From CAZQEZ01 sp964592475 (GTDB lineage Bacteria; Bacteroidota; Bacteroidia; Cytophagales; Cyclobacteriaceae), in the NCBI GenBank assembly GCA_964592475.1, contig CAZQEZ010000084.1, forward strand, positions 1-18,706: a stretch of 18,706 nucleotides of DNA. The letters are read 5' to 3'. A model generated the notes under the pieces. The model was not told the origin of the DNA. It saw only the letters and a list, made by a program, of their open reading frames with translations, and did not search any database. Made by a program: the position numbers and the translations under genes. Below, one piece after another: positions 1-6,643 of the stretch; within the stretch, counting starts at the first letter, position 1, and every line of letters starts with the position of its first letter.

Positions 1-58
1 AGGGCTGCACCCTGTGCTATTGATTTCCGACCCTTCGGGCCTTCATAAGTCTTAGATT
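1..58. repeat. GC-rich REP-like intergenic repeat fragment (edge of window)
   Basis: The first ~58 bases stand out as GC-rich against the AT-rich sequence that follows. They contain two short hairpins: AGGG-ctgca-CCCT at 1-13, and CCC-ttc-GGG with a TTCG turn near 31-39. The wording (a 'gctgcaccctgtgctat' core followed by a 'cccttcggg' hairpin) resembles REP-like intergenic repeats I associate with Bacteroidota genomes, but that comparison is from memory. The element may be cut by the window edge. A GC-rich patch also continues at about 60-85. No coding frame is evident. Confidence 0.35.
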
Positions 59-309
59 GACGGCTATGGGCCAGGGGGTGGTGAAATAGCTGAAATCTTA
101 GCTTTAAACCAACAAAACATTATGTAGACAAAGATTGTAAAAGTAATACAATAACAAACAATAAGTAAAAATTCAATTATCCACATAATTTCATATATAG
201 CCATAAATGATCTACTGATAGCGATTTTCTAACCCACAACTTGCAATTCACAAAATTGATTGAAGATGGTTGCAAAGCGCGATTGCTGAGCATATATGCA
301 AGATAAAAG
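1..309. other. Gene-free region left of tRNA-Arg
   Basis: No convincing ORF is present. After the GC-rich repeat-like start, the sequence from about 100 is AT-rich and simple. A 10-bp palindrome, GCATATATGC (290-299), lies just past the 3' end of the minus-strand tRNA. The bases immediately after the tRNA read CTTTTATCTT on the minus strand, a weak T-rich tract that could end transcription. Nothing else is supportable. Confidence 0.5.
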
Positions 310-381
310 TAGCCCCTCCAGGAATCGAACCTGGATCTAGAGTTTAGGAAACTCCTATTCTATCCGTTGAACTAAAGGGCC
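310..381 (-). tRNA. tRNA-Arg (anticodon CCU)
   Basis: Read on the minus strand this is a 72-nt cloverleaf. The acceptor pairs GGCCCTT with AGGGGCT, the D stem GTTC with GAAT, the anticodon stem GGAGT with ACTCT around the loop TTCCTAA, and the T stem CCAGG with CCTGG around TTCGATT. The discriminator is A. The loop gives anticodon CCT, which reads AGG (Arg). The 3' CCA is not encoded, so CCA-adding enzyme must supply it. Several helices close with wobble pairs (G1-U72, U6-G67, G10-U25, G27-U43), which is somewhat unusual but keeps the fold. It is transcribed from its own promoter, 59 bases past the end of hflX. Confidence 0.95.
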
Positions 382-392
382 ATTAAAAGCTA

Positions 393-423
393 CAAAGTTA
401 ATGGAAATGCTAAAAATTTACAA
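393..423 (-). promoter_or_regulatory. Bacteroidota sigma-ABfr promoter for tRNA-Arg
   Basis: On the minus strand TTG (421-423) is followed by exactly 20 bases and then TAACTTTG (393-400), a full match to the -7 consensus TAnnTTTG with a -33 TTG. Initiation would fall about 5 bases before the mature tRNA 5' end at 381. This is the cleanest promoter in the window. Confidence 0.8.
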
Positions 424-439
424 TTTCTACACCATAAAC

Positions 440-1654
440 TCACGCTTGCCAATAGGTATTACTATTAAGGTAATTTGGGAAAATCTTGAAATGTTTTTCA
501 GCTACTTTTTTAAGTAGAATGTTTCTCAGTTCATCTATATTTTCCTTTTGTCCGGCCGATACAAATACCGCGTCTACATTACCTTTGCCTATAAAACTTT
601 GTTTTAAAGCTTGAAGATGGTTGTAAGTTTTATCATCAGTATTTTCTTCTTCTATTTCATTTTCTTCCATTATTTTGGGCAAAAGGTCAATTTTATTAAA
701 TACCAGAATTGTTTCTTTGTCTGCAGCTTCTAATTCCTGAAGGGTATCATTTACAATGGCTATTTGTTCTTCATAGGAAGGATGAGAAACATCTACTACA
801 TGAATGAGCACATCAGCTTCTCGAACCTCATCCAGTGTCGATTTAAAACTTTCGATTAAATGATGCGGCAATTTCCTGATAAATCCTACCGTGTCGCTTA
901 GCAAAAATGGAATGCCGTCAAGCACCACCTTTCTTACAGTAGTGTCTACCGTGGCAAATAATTTATTTTCTGCAAATACATCGCTCTTGGTAAGTAAGCG
1001 CATGATGGTACTTTTGCCCACGTTAGTATAGCCTACCAACGCGGCTTTTACTATATTGGCACGAGACTTCCGCTGCGTACGGCCTTGTTTTTCTATTTTT
1101 TCCAGCTTCTTTTTCAAAACAGAAATTTGATTTCGAATGATCCGGCGGTCAGTTTCTATTTCTTTCTCACCGGCTCCACCCCTGGTACCAGTACCACCTC
1201 TCTGTCGCTCAAGGTGAGTCCACATACGGGTAAGTCTAGGCATCAAATATTGATAACGCGCAAGTTCTACCTGGGTGCGGGCTTGAGCAGTTTGTGCTCT
1301 TTTTAAAAAAATGTCCAGAATCAATAAACTTCTGTCATAGATTTTACATTTTAAATATTTCTCAAGATTACGAAGTTGACTTGGGGATAAATCATCATCA
1401 AAAATCACCAAATCTGCTTCTGAAGCAGCCAGATATTCTTTTATCTCTTCCAGTTTTCCTTTTCCTACAAAGCTACGCACATCAGGAGTATCGAGCCGCT
1501 GAGTAAACCGGGCAATTGTTTCTGCGCCTAGCGTTTCTGCTAAAAAAGCCAACTCATCCAGGTATTCATCTACCTTTTGCGGCGATTGTTCTCGATTGAT
1601 TAAACCAACCAGGAGCGCCTTTTCCTGTTCTATATCTGTTGTTATAAAATCCAT
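440..1654 (-). CDS. hflX: GTPase HflX
   Basis: This is a 404-residue TRAFAC-class GTPase of the HflX family. The family binds the 50S subunit and can split stalled or stress-inactivated ribosomes. The N-terminal HflX domain (about 1-130) carries the nucleotide-binding-like segment around VGKGKLEEI. A basic coiled-coil linker follows at about 140-200. The G domain shows G1 GYTNVGKST (208-216), G2 TVDTT (235-239), G3 DTVGFIRKLP (254-263), G4 NKID (320-323) and G5 SAGQKEN (366-372). All GTPase motifs are intact and the length is normal. An acidic insert (about 329-341, rich in E, D and N) follows G4. The start MDFITTD is the first in-frame ATG. A separate upstream promoter box (1719-1726) suggests a leader of about 60 bases. 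It appears monocistronic. Confidence 0.97.
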   Translation of the reverse strand: MDFITTDIEQEKALLVGLINREQSPQKVDEYLDELAFLAETLGAETIARFTQRLDTPDVRSFVGKGKLEEIKEYLAASEADLVIFDDDLSPSQLRNLEKYLKCKIYDRSLLILDIFLKRAQTAQARTQVELARYQYLMPRLTRMWTHLERQRGGTGTRGGAGEKEIETDRRIIRNQISVLKKKLEKIEKQGRTQRKSRANIVKAALVGYTNVGKSTIMRLLTKSDVFAENKLFATVDTTVRKVVLDGIPFLLSDTVGFIRKLPHHLIESFKSTLDEVREADVLIHVVDVSHPSYEEQIAIVNDTLQELEAADKETILVFNKIDLLPKIMEENEIEEENTDDKTYNHLQALKQSFIGKGNVDAVFVSAGQKENIDELRNILLKKVAEKHFKIFPNYLNSNTYWQA

Positions 1655-1718
1655 TTAAAAAATTAATAAGTATTAATTTACTCAACCTATTAAAATTGGA
1701 TAGAGTTCTGATTTGGAG

Positions 1719-1726
1719 CAAATTTA
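1719..1726 (-). promoter_or_regulatory. -7 box, probable hflX promoter
   Basis: The minus strand reads TAAATTTG, a full match to TAnnTTTG, 65 bases before the hflX ATG. No clear TTG lies about 20 bases upstream, so the assignment rests on the -7 element alone. Confidence 0.4.
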
Positions 1727-1768
1727 AAATATTAATGGCACTACCTATACTTATCCATTACTATTATT

Positions 1769-1867
1769 TTAAATATCGTGTTGTAGTAAAGAAATCCGAT
1801 ACCTGTAATATGCGCCTAAAGCAACGGGCAAGCCTTCTTTCAATAAGGTTTTTAAAAACGATAGCAT
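1769..1867 (-). CDS. Possible small protein, 32 residues
   Basis: On the minus strand an ATG (1865-1867) opens a 32-codon frame ending in TAA (1769-1771). The peptide starts MLSFLKTLLKEGLP, continues through a VALGAYYRYR segment and ends ISLLQHDI. It has an amphipathic or membrane-surface character: a hydrophobic N-terminal stretch, Lys and Arg residues, and a Tyr-rich middle. Composition is balanced and looks more protein-like than random translation of AT-rich DNA. It lies 114 bases upstream of hflX on the same strand, and the hflX promoter box sits between the two. I do not recognise a family. It could be a genuine small protein, the remnant of a larger gene, or chance. No Shine-Dalgarno or convincing promoter is seen, though absence of the former means little in this phylum. 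Confidence 0.35.
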   Translation of the reverse strand: MLSFLKTLLKEGLPVALGAYYRYRISLLQHDI

Positions 1868-1925
1868 ATTGAACAGTATTTTTATTTTAGAATTTCATAC
1901 CTAAACAAAATAAATATCAATATGA

Positions 1926-1956
1926 CTGTTAATATCTTTTTATCCTTGTAATTTTG
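1926..1956 (+). promoter_or_regulatory. Probable promoter of the rmlC-cpsB-SDR operon
   Basis: A -7 box TAATTTTG (1949-1956) fully matches TAnnTTTG. Twenty bases upstream is CTG (1926-1928), one base off the -33 TTG. The predicted leader to the ATG at 1985 is only about 20-25 bases. Confidence 0.5.
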
Positions 1957-1984
1957 TAAAGTAAAACACATTTGATACGTGCCA

Positions 1985-2527
1985 ATGGAAATAATTGAAA
2001 CCGGAATTGATGGCCTGGTAGAAATAATACCACAAGTTTTTGGTGACCACAGGGGCTATTTTTTTGAATCCTACCACAAAAAGAAGCTTTCCGAAGCTGG
2101 AATTGTAGAAGATTTTGTACAAGACAATCAATCATTTTCGGGTGAAAACGTTTTGCGCGGTTTGCATTTTCAGGAAGGCGATCACGCGCAGGGAAAACTG
2201 GTAAGGGTAATCAAGGGTAAAGTATTAGATGTTGCAGTAGATATTCGCGCGGGGTCTGCCACTTTTGGCCAGCACTATAAATGTGTGTTGGATGAGCAAC
2301 GGCAAAATATGCTTTATGTTCCTCCGGGCTTTGCTCATGGATTTCTTACTTTAACTGAAGCTATTTTCTTTTATAAATGTACTGCATATTATAATAAAGC
2401 AGCTGAAAATGGCATTTTATGGAATGATGCCACTCTCAATATCGATTGGGGTGCAATACAACCCCAAATTTCTGAAAAGGATCAACAATTGCCTGCTTTT
2501 CAAGAGTATAAAAAATTGCTGAAATAG
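1985..2527 (+). CDS. rfbC: dTDP-4-dehydrorhamnose 3,5-epimerase (RmlC-type)
   Basis: RmlC converts dTDP-4-keto-6-deoxyglucose to dTDP-4-keto-rhamnose in the cytoplasm, for rhamnose-containing surface polysaccharide. The 180-residue cupin has the family signature throughout: VFGDHRGYFFESY near the N-terminus, RGLHFQ with the catalytic-type His at 61, the VPPGFAHGF segment (about 112-120) with a second conserved His, and ENGILWND (141-148) followed by IDWG. I start it at the ATG (MEIIETGIDGL), which aligns with the normal RmlC N-terminus. An in-frame GTG lies two codons upstream at 1979 and would add only Met-Pro. It is first in a three-gene run, with 16 bases to the next gene. The rmlA, rmlB and rmlD partners are not in the window. 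Confidence 0.93.
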   Translation: MEIIETGIDGLVEIIPQVFGDHRGYFFESYHKKKLSEAGIVEDFVQDNQSFSGENVLRGLHFQEGDHAQGKLVRVIKGKVLDVAVDIRAGSATFGQHYKCVLDEQRQNMLYVPPGFAHGFLTLTEAIFFYKCTAYYNKAAENGILWNDATLNIDWGAIQPQISEKDQQLPAFQEYKKLLK

Positions 2528-2543
2528 ATAAGAAAGGAAAAAA

Positions 2544-3263
2544 ATGTTTAAGAACAATCTTGAAAATTATTTCTCTCAGTTAAAAACAGACATTCATTCA
2601 CATTTGCTACCTGGACTTGACGATGGGGTAAATACGGCCGAAGAATCACTTACCGTAATAAAAAAGCTCCGATCGCTTGGATATACAAAGATAATAACTT
2701 CTCCACATTACCGTTCTGATTTGTTTCCCAATACACGAGAGGGCATTCTGGAGCAATACGAAAATATCAGAAACCTTATTGTGAAAAATGAAATAGACGT
2801 AGCTTTTGAAACTGCAGCAGAATATTTTATCGACGAGCATTTCGACGAGCTAATTGAAACACCTGAAGAGTTGCTTACTTTCGGTGATGGGTATATTTTA
2901 GTGGAAGCTTCATTTATAAATGAGCCTATTCAATTAAAAAATGTACTTTTCCGGCTTAATGCAAGAGGGCTTAAGCCAATATTGGTTCATCCGGAACGCT
3001 ATCAATTTTTTGCTACAGACAAAAATAAAGTGCTTGAAATAAATCAAATGAATGTATTATGGCAAATCAATTTGATGTCAATAACCGGGTATTACGGAAA
3101 GGGGGTACAAAAAATGGCCGAATGGATGATCGAACAAGGTATGGTCAACTTTTTGGGCAGCGATTGTCATCATTTCAAACATGCTGAAGAATTAGAAACA
3201 TTGCCACAACACAAAGCATTTAAAAAAGCACTAAAGCTTAAATTACTCAATAATACTTTATAA
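2544..3263 (+). CDS. CpsB/CapC-family PHP phosphatase (capsule-type tyrosine phosphatase)
   Basis: This is a 239-residue polymerase-and-histidinol-phosphatase (PHP) fold protein of the CpsB/CapC/YwqE family. The family comprises metal-dependent protein-tyrosine phosphatases that act on BY-kinases controlling capsule and exopolysaccharide assembly. Metal-ligand motifs are complete: DIHSHLLPGLDDG (16-28), SPH (53-55), AAEYF (91-95), HPERY (149-153) and GSDCHH (205-210). A purine-rich AGAAAGGA stretch precedes the ATG. It lies 16 bases after rfbC and 9 bases before the SDR gene, so cotranscription is very likely and fits a surface polysaccharide role. No cognate tyrosine kinase is in the window. 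Histidinol phosphatase is an alternative annotation for the fold, but the LLPGLDDG and SDCHH wording favours CpsB. Confidence 0.87.
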   Translation: MFKNNLENYFSQLKTDIHSHLLPGLDDGVNTAEESLTVIKKLRSLGYTKIITSPHYRSDLFPNTREGILEQYENIRNLIVKNEIDVAFETAAEYFIDEHFDELIETPEELLTFGDGYILVEASFINEPIQLKNVLFRLNARGLKPILVHPERYQFFATDKNKVLEINQMNVLWQINLMSITGYYGKGVQKMAEWMIEQGMVNFLGSDCHHFKHAEELETLPQHKAFKKALKLKLLNNTL

Positions 3264-3272
3264 TAATAAAAA

Positions 3273-4256
3273 ATGGTATTAGTTACCGGAGCCAGTGGAC
3301 TAGTTGGAAGTTTTATTACCCGAGCGTTGGTAAACAGCGGTTTTCGTGTAAAAGCACTACGAAGAGAAACCAGTGACATTTCTTCGTTAAATGATCTGCA
3401 AGACAAAATTCAATGGATTAGCTCTGATATTTTGGATGTGATTACATTAAAAGAAATTGTTTCTTCTGTTGATTTTGTCATTCATTCGGCCGGTATGGTT
3501 TCTTATCATCAGGAAGACAAGGAACTTTTGTATCAAATTAACGTGGAGGGCACTCGCGATTTAATCAATGCTTGCTTGGATGGAGAAGTAAAAAAATTCA
3601 TCCTTATAAGTTCCATAGCCACTTTTGCTAATCATAACCTCAATGGCAAACCAAAGCAAATTAATGAAGATTCGCCACAAAAGTTTGATAACTTAAAGAC
3701 TAATTATGCCAAAGCTAAATTTCTTGCTGAAATGGAAGCATGGCGGGGCAAAACAGAAGGGCTTTTTACCATGGTGGTAAATCCCTCGGTGGTTTTAGGC
3801 CCTGGTAACTGGCACGAGAGCAGCACCCGGTTATTCAGGTATGTCTACGATGAAAATAAATTTTATTTAGATACCGAAATAAATTATATCGACGTAAGAG
3901 ATTTGGCTAATATTGTAGTCAAATTGCTTCAAAAGGGTAATGATGGAGATCGGTACATTGCATCGGCCGGAAGTATATCTTATAAAGAGCTTTTTGAAAA
4001 AATGGCTTTAAGTTTTGATAAAAAGCCACCCTCAATTAAAACTAACAAGGTAATGCTTCGATTAGGATATTGGTTAAGCCAATTAAAGTCTTTATTTACC
4101 TTCAGTAGGGCAAGCATTACCAGAGAAATAATATCATCTGGCAATAGCCGGATATTTTATAGAAATGATAAGATAAAGCAAGATTTACTTTTGGAATTTC
4201 GTTCCATTGATGATACCATAAATTGGTCTTGCGAACAACTAAAAGCCAAGGTTTAA
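3273..4256 (+). CDS. NAD-dependent epimerase/dehydratase, extended SDR
   Basis: This is a 327-residue extended short-chain dehydrogenase/reductase. The nucleotide-binding TGASGLVG (5-12) is at the extreme N-terminus, D52 in SSDILD matches the acidic residue of the family, and the catalytic set is present: Ser in LISSIAT (111-117) and YxxxK at Y145/K149. The VNPSVVLGPG segment (about 169-178) and the YIDVRDLA segment are typical of atypical extended SDRs related to dihydroflavonol reductase and UDP-sugar epimerases. The substrate cannot be told from sequence. Position in the operon suggests a nucleotide-sugar or glycan precursor, but many Bacteroidota SDRs of this type sit in unrelated contexts. 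It starts 9 bases after the phosphatase gene and is last in the run. Confidence 0.85.
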   Translation: MVLVTGASGLVGSFITRALVNSGFRVKALRRETSDISSLNDLQDKIQWISSDILDVITLKEIVSSVDFVIHSAGMVSYHQEDKELLYQINVEGTRDLINACLDGEVKKFILISSIATFANHNLNGKPKQINEDSPQKFDNLKTNYAKAKFLAEMEAWRGKTEGLFTMVVNPSVVLGPGNWHESSTRLFRYVYDENKFYLDTEINYIDVRDLANIVVKLLQKGNDGDRYIASAGSISYKELFEKMALSFDKKPPSIKTNKVMLRLGYWLSQLKSLFTFSRASITREIISSGNSRIFYRNDKIKQDLLLEFRSIDDTINWSCEQLKAKV

Positions 4257-4294
4257 GAAATAGGATAAAAAAAATTAGAGGAGTTTTACTTTTT

Positions 4295-4318
4295 TTGGTT
4301 TTATTTTTCTAACTTTTG
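4295..4318 (+). promoter_or_regulatory. Probable promoter of the TPR gene
   Basis: TAACTTTTG (4310-4318) resembles TAnnTTTG with one extra base, and a TTG lies at 4295-4297 (short spacing). Predicted initiation near 4324 leaves a leader of about 30 bases before the ATG at 4353. This supports the ATG over the upstream TTG. Confidence 0.3.
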
Positions 4319-4352
4319 CAGAGATTTGACGAAAAACCTTAATAAGCTGACA

Positions 4353-5759
4353 ATGGGAGAAAATTATAAAAGAAGAGAAGAGCAGAAAGAGCTCATACGT
4401 AAGTTTGAAGAGCAGCTCAAAAATAAGTCTTATGGGTTTTACGAGATCGAAACTTATGAAGAAATATTAGATTACTATTTAGATCATGGCAATTATAAAA
4501 AAGCTTTAAAAACTTGCAATATCGCCATAGAGCAGTACCCTTTTTCCACTGAGATAATGCTTGACAAAGCACAGGTACTTAGTAATCTTGAATCATTTGA
4601 AGAGGCATTGGAAATATTAGAAAAAGCAGAACAATTTCAGCCTAATGACTACGAAATTCTTCTGCTTAAAGGTCACATTTTCTCAATGCAATCCAAATTT
4701 GATGAGGCCATCATGGAATTTGAAAAGGCACTACCCATGGTAGAAGATAAGGACGAATGCTACTACAATTTAGGACTCGCCTATCAAAATAAGTCAGATT
4801 ATAAATCGGCTATTTATCATTATAAAAAAGCAATAGAGGCCAACATTAATCACGAAAGTGCACTTTATGAATTAGCTTACTGTCTCGATATAATGGGTGA
4901 GCTGGAGAGTAGTCTTGCCTACTACCAGCAATTCATCGATCAGGATCCTTATTCCTATTTTGCCTGGTATAATTTGGGAATTGTTTATAATAAACTTGAA
5001 AAATATCAAGAGGCAATAGAAGCCTACGAATACGCGGTAGTTATTGAAGAAGATTTTGCATCTGCTTATTACAATATGGGTAATAGCTATATGCATTTAA
5101 AAAAATATACCAAAGCCCTGGATGCTTATCGCAAAACTTTGGATTACGAAGGCCCAAGCGCTGAGGTATATTGTAGCATGGGCTCTACCTACGAAAAATT
5201 GAGTCAACTCGAGCTTGGCATAAAATATTTTAGAAAAGCCATCAAGTTGGATAAAATGTACGGAGAAGCATGGTTTGGCCTTGGCCTTTGCCTTTGCAAG
5301 CAAGAGCGATTTTATGAAGCTGTGCATTTTTTAGCTAAGGCGGTAAAGTTTGCTGAGCAAAATGCAGAATACTGGCAACTACTTGCCGAAGCCGAGTTTA
5401 AAACAGGTAATGTAGTAAGTAGCCTTGATGCCTATCAGGAAGCAGCCACTCTTAACCCGGAAAGTGTAGACACGTGGCTTAATTGGTCATTCATTTATTA
5501 TGAACAAGGAGATTACAAAAGGGCAGTCAATATTATCAATACAGGTTTGGAAGAAGTGCCAGTAGCTGCAGAATTATATTATAGAGCCACAGCCTATTTA
5601 ATAGCAGATGGTAAATATAAAGAAGCCTTTAATTTATTGGAGCAAGCCCTTATTCTTGATTTTGACAAACATGAAGATTTATTGGAATTTTTCCCCAAAT
5701 TAGAGACCCAAAAAGCCCTGTTTAAGATCATCGATCAATATAGACAGAGTAAACTTTGA
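4353..5759 (+). CDS. Tetratricopeptide-repeat protein
   Basis: This 468-residue protein is made almost entirely of TPR motifs. At least ten 34-residue units are visible from about residue 40 on, with recurrent patterns such as YYNLGLAYQNKSDYKSAI, AWYNLGIVYNKLEKYQEAI, AYYNMGNSYMHLKKYTKAL and AWFGLGLCLCKQERFYEAV. No signal peptide, membrane segment or catalytic domain is seen, so it is most likely a cytoplasmic scaffold. The charged N-terminus (MGENYKRREEQ) begins at the ATG at 4353. A TTG nine codons earlier (4326) would extend it but falls almost on the predicted start of transcription. Its function is unknown. It lies before the phosphosulfolactate synthase gene but is separated by 85 bases containing a promoter box, so cotranscription is not assured. 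Confidence 0.88.
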   Translation: MGENYKRREEQKELIRKFEEQLKNKSYGFYEIETYEEILDYYLDHGNYKKALKTCNIAIEQYPFSTEIMLDKAQVLSNLESFEEALEILEKAEQFQPNDYEILLLKGHIFSMQSKFDEAIMEFEKALPMVEDKDECYYNLGLAYQNKSDYKSAIYHYKKAIEANINHESALYELAYCLDIMGELESSLAYYQQFIDQDPYSYFAWYNLGIVYNKLEKYQEAIEAYEYAVVIEEDFASAYYNMGNSYMHLKKYTKALDAYRKTLDYEGPSAEVYCSMGSTYEKLSQLELGIKYFRKAIKLDKMYGEAWFGLGLCLCKQERFYEAVHFLAKAVKFAEQNAEYWQLLAEAEFKTGNVVSSLDAYQEAATLNPESVDTWLNWSFIYYEQGDYKRAVNIINTGLEEVPVAAELYYRATAYLIADGKYKEAFNLLEQALILDFDKHEDLLEFFPKLETQKALFKIIDQYRQSKL

Positions 5760-5801
5760 AAATAATATTGAAAAAGTTCATGTATTGTAAATAATGACCA
5801 C

Positions 5802-5809
5802 TAAATTTG
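5802..5809 (+). promoter_or_regulatory. -7 box upstream of the comA-like gene
   Basis: TAAATTTG is a full match to TAnnTTTG, 35 bases before the ATG at 5845. A TTG at 5785-5787 is closer than the usual ~20-base spacing. It probably drives comA, the DUF368 gene and aroE as one transcript. Confidence 0.45.
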
Positions 5810-5844
5810 CCAGCGCTTTTAATGAGGTGTAAAAAAGTATTTGA

Positions 5845-6624
5845 ATGAATTACATGTTGAAAAAAATTCCTGAAAGGACAATCAAACCTCGTCAATCAGG
5901 ATTTACAATGGCAATGGATAAGGGCTTAAGCTTGAGAGAAGTGGAAGACTTCATCAGCATTGGAGGTGATTATGTTGATATCGTAAAATTAGGATGGGCC
6001 ACATCTTATGTTACCCCTAATCTAAAAGAAAAAATCCAGCTTTATCGGGACTTAGGTATTCCTACCTATTTTGGCGGTACGCTTTTCGAAAGTTTTGTGA
6101 TAAGAGGCCAATTTGAAGATTATATAAAAGTACTGAATAAATTCAATGTAGAATATGCCGAGGTATCGGATGGTTCAATTGAATTAGATCATGATTTGAA
6201 GTGTGAATACATTCGCAAATTGAGTCAGCATGTAACAGTTCTTTCTGAAGTGGGATCTAAGGATGCTGAAAAGATCATACCTCCTTACAAGTGGATAAAG
6301 CAAATGCAAGATGAGCTGGATGCCGGTTCCTGGAAGGTGATTGGCGAAGCTCGTGAAGGAGGTACCGTTGGGTTGTTTCGCTCCAGTGGTGAAGTGAGGT
6401 CAGGTTTGGTAGAGGAGATTTTAACTAAAATTCCCTTTGAAAAGATTATTTGGGAAGCACCTCAAAAAGAACAGCAAGTTTGGTTTATCAAACTCCTTGG
6501 GCCAAATGTGAACCTGGGTAACATCGCCCCCAATGAAATAATCCCTTTGGAAACCATCAGGTTAGGCTTGCGTGGTGATACTTTCAATCATTTTCTCGAC
6601 AGTTTTGACGAGGATATTTCTTAA
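5845..6624 (+). CDS. comA: Phosphosulfolactate synthase (ComA family)
   Basis: ComA joins sulfite to phosphoenolpyruvate to give (2R)-phospho-3-sulfolactate. This is the first step of coenzyme M synthesis in methanogens and of sulfolactate formation in Bacillus (YitD). The 259-residue TIM barrel carries the family landmarks in order: KPR (14-16), MDKGLS (24-29), VKLGW (47-51), GGTLFE (77-82), VSDGS (107-111), EVGSKD (135-140), EAREGG (168-173), WEAP (203-206) and LRGDT (242-246). The start MNYMLKKIPER places the KPR motif at the usual distance. An ATG three codons later is also possible. It is 19 bases before the DUF368 gene. No comB, comC or sulfopyruvate decarboxylase genes are in view, so the product's fate is unclear. 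Bacteroidota are not known to make coenzyme M, so sulfolactate or a cysteate/sulfonolipid precursor are inferred possibilities. Confidence 0.9.
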   Translation: MNYMLKKIPERTIKPRQSGFTMAMDKGLSLREVEDFISIGGDYVDIVKLGWATSYVTPNLKEKIQLYRDLGIPTYFGGTLFESFVIRGQFEDYIKVLNKFNVEYAEVSDGSIELDHDLKCEYIRKLSQHVTVLSEVGSKDAEKIIPPYKWIKQMQDELDAGSWKVIGEAREGGTVGLFRSSGEVRSGLVEEILTKIPFEKIIWEAPQKEQQVWFIKLLGPNVNLGNIAPNEIIPLETIRLGLRGDTFNHFLDSFDEDIS

Positions 6625-6643
6625 AATGTTCTTTTAATTCAGA

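Larger units (their letters stand above)
1655..1978. other. Divergent intergenic region hflX / rmlC-like gene
   Basis: This 324-base gap between divergent genes holds a minus-strand promoter box for hflX (1719-1726), a plausible 32-codon minus-strand ORF (1769-1867) and a plus-strand promoter for the rmlC-like gene (1926-1956). The rest is AT-rich with no obvious hairpin terminator or RNA structure. Confidence 0.5.

Noticed and set aside
4326..4352. Upstream TTG start for the TPR protein
   Set aside because: The TTG falls almost on the predicted transcription start, and the extra nine residues add no domain. The ATG at 4353 gives a sensible leader.
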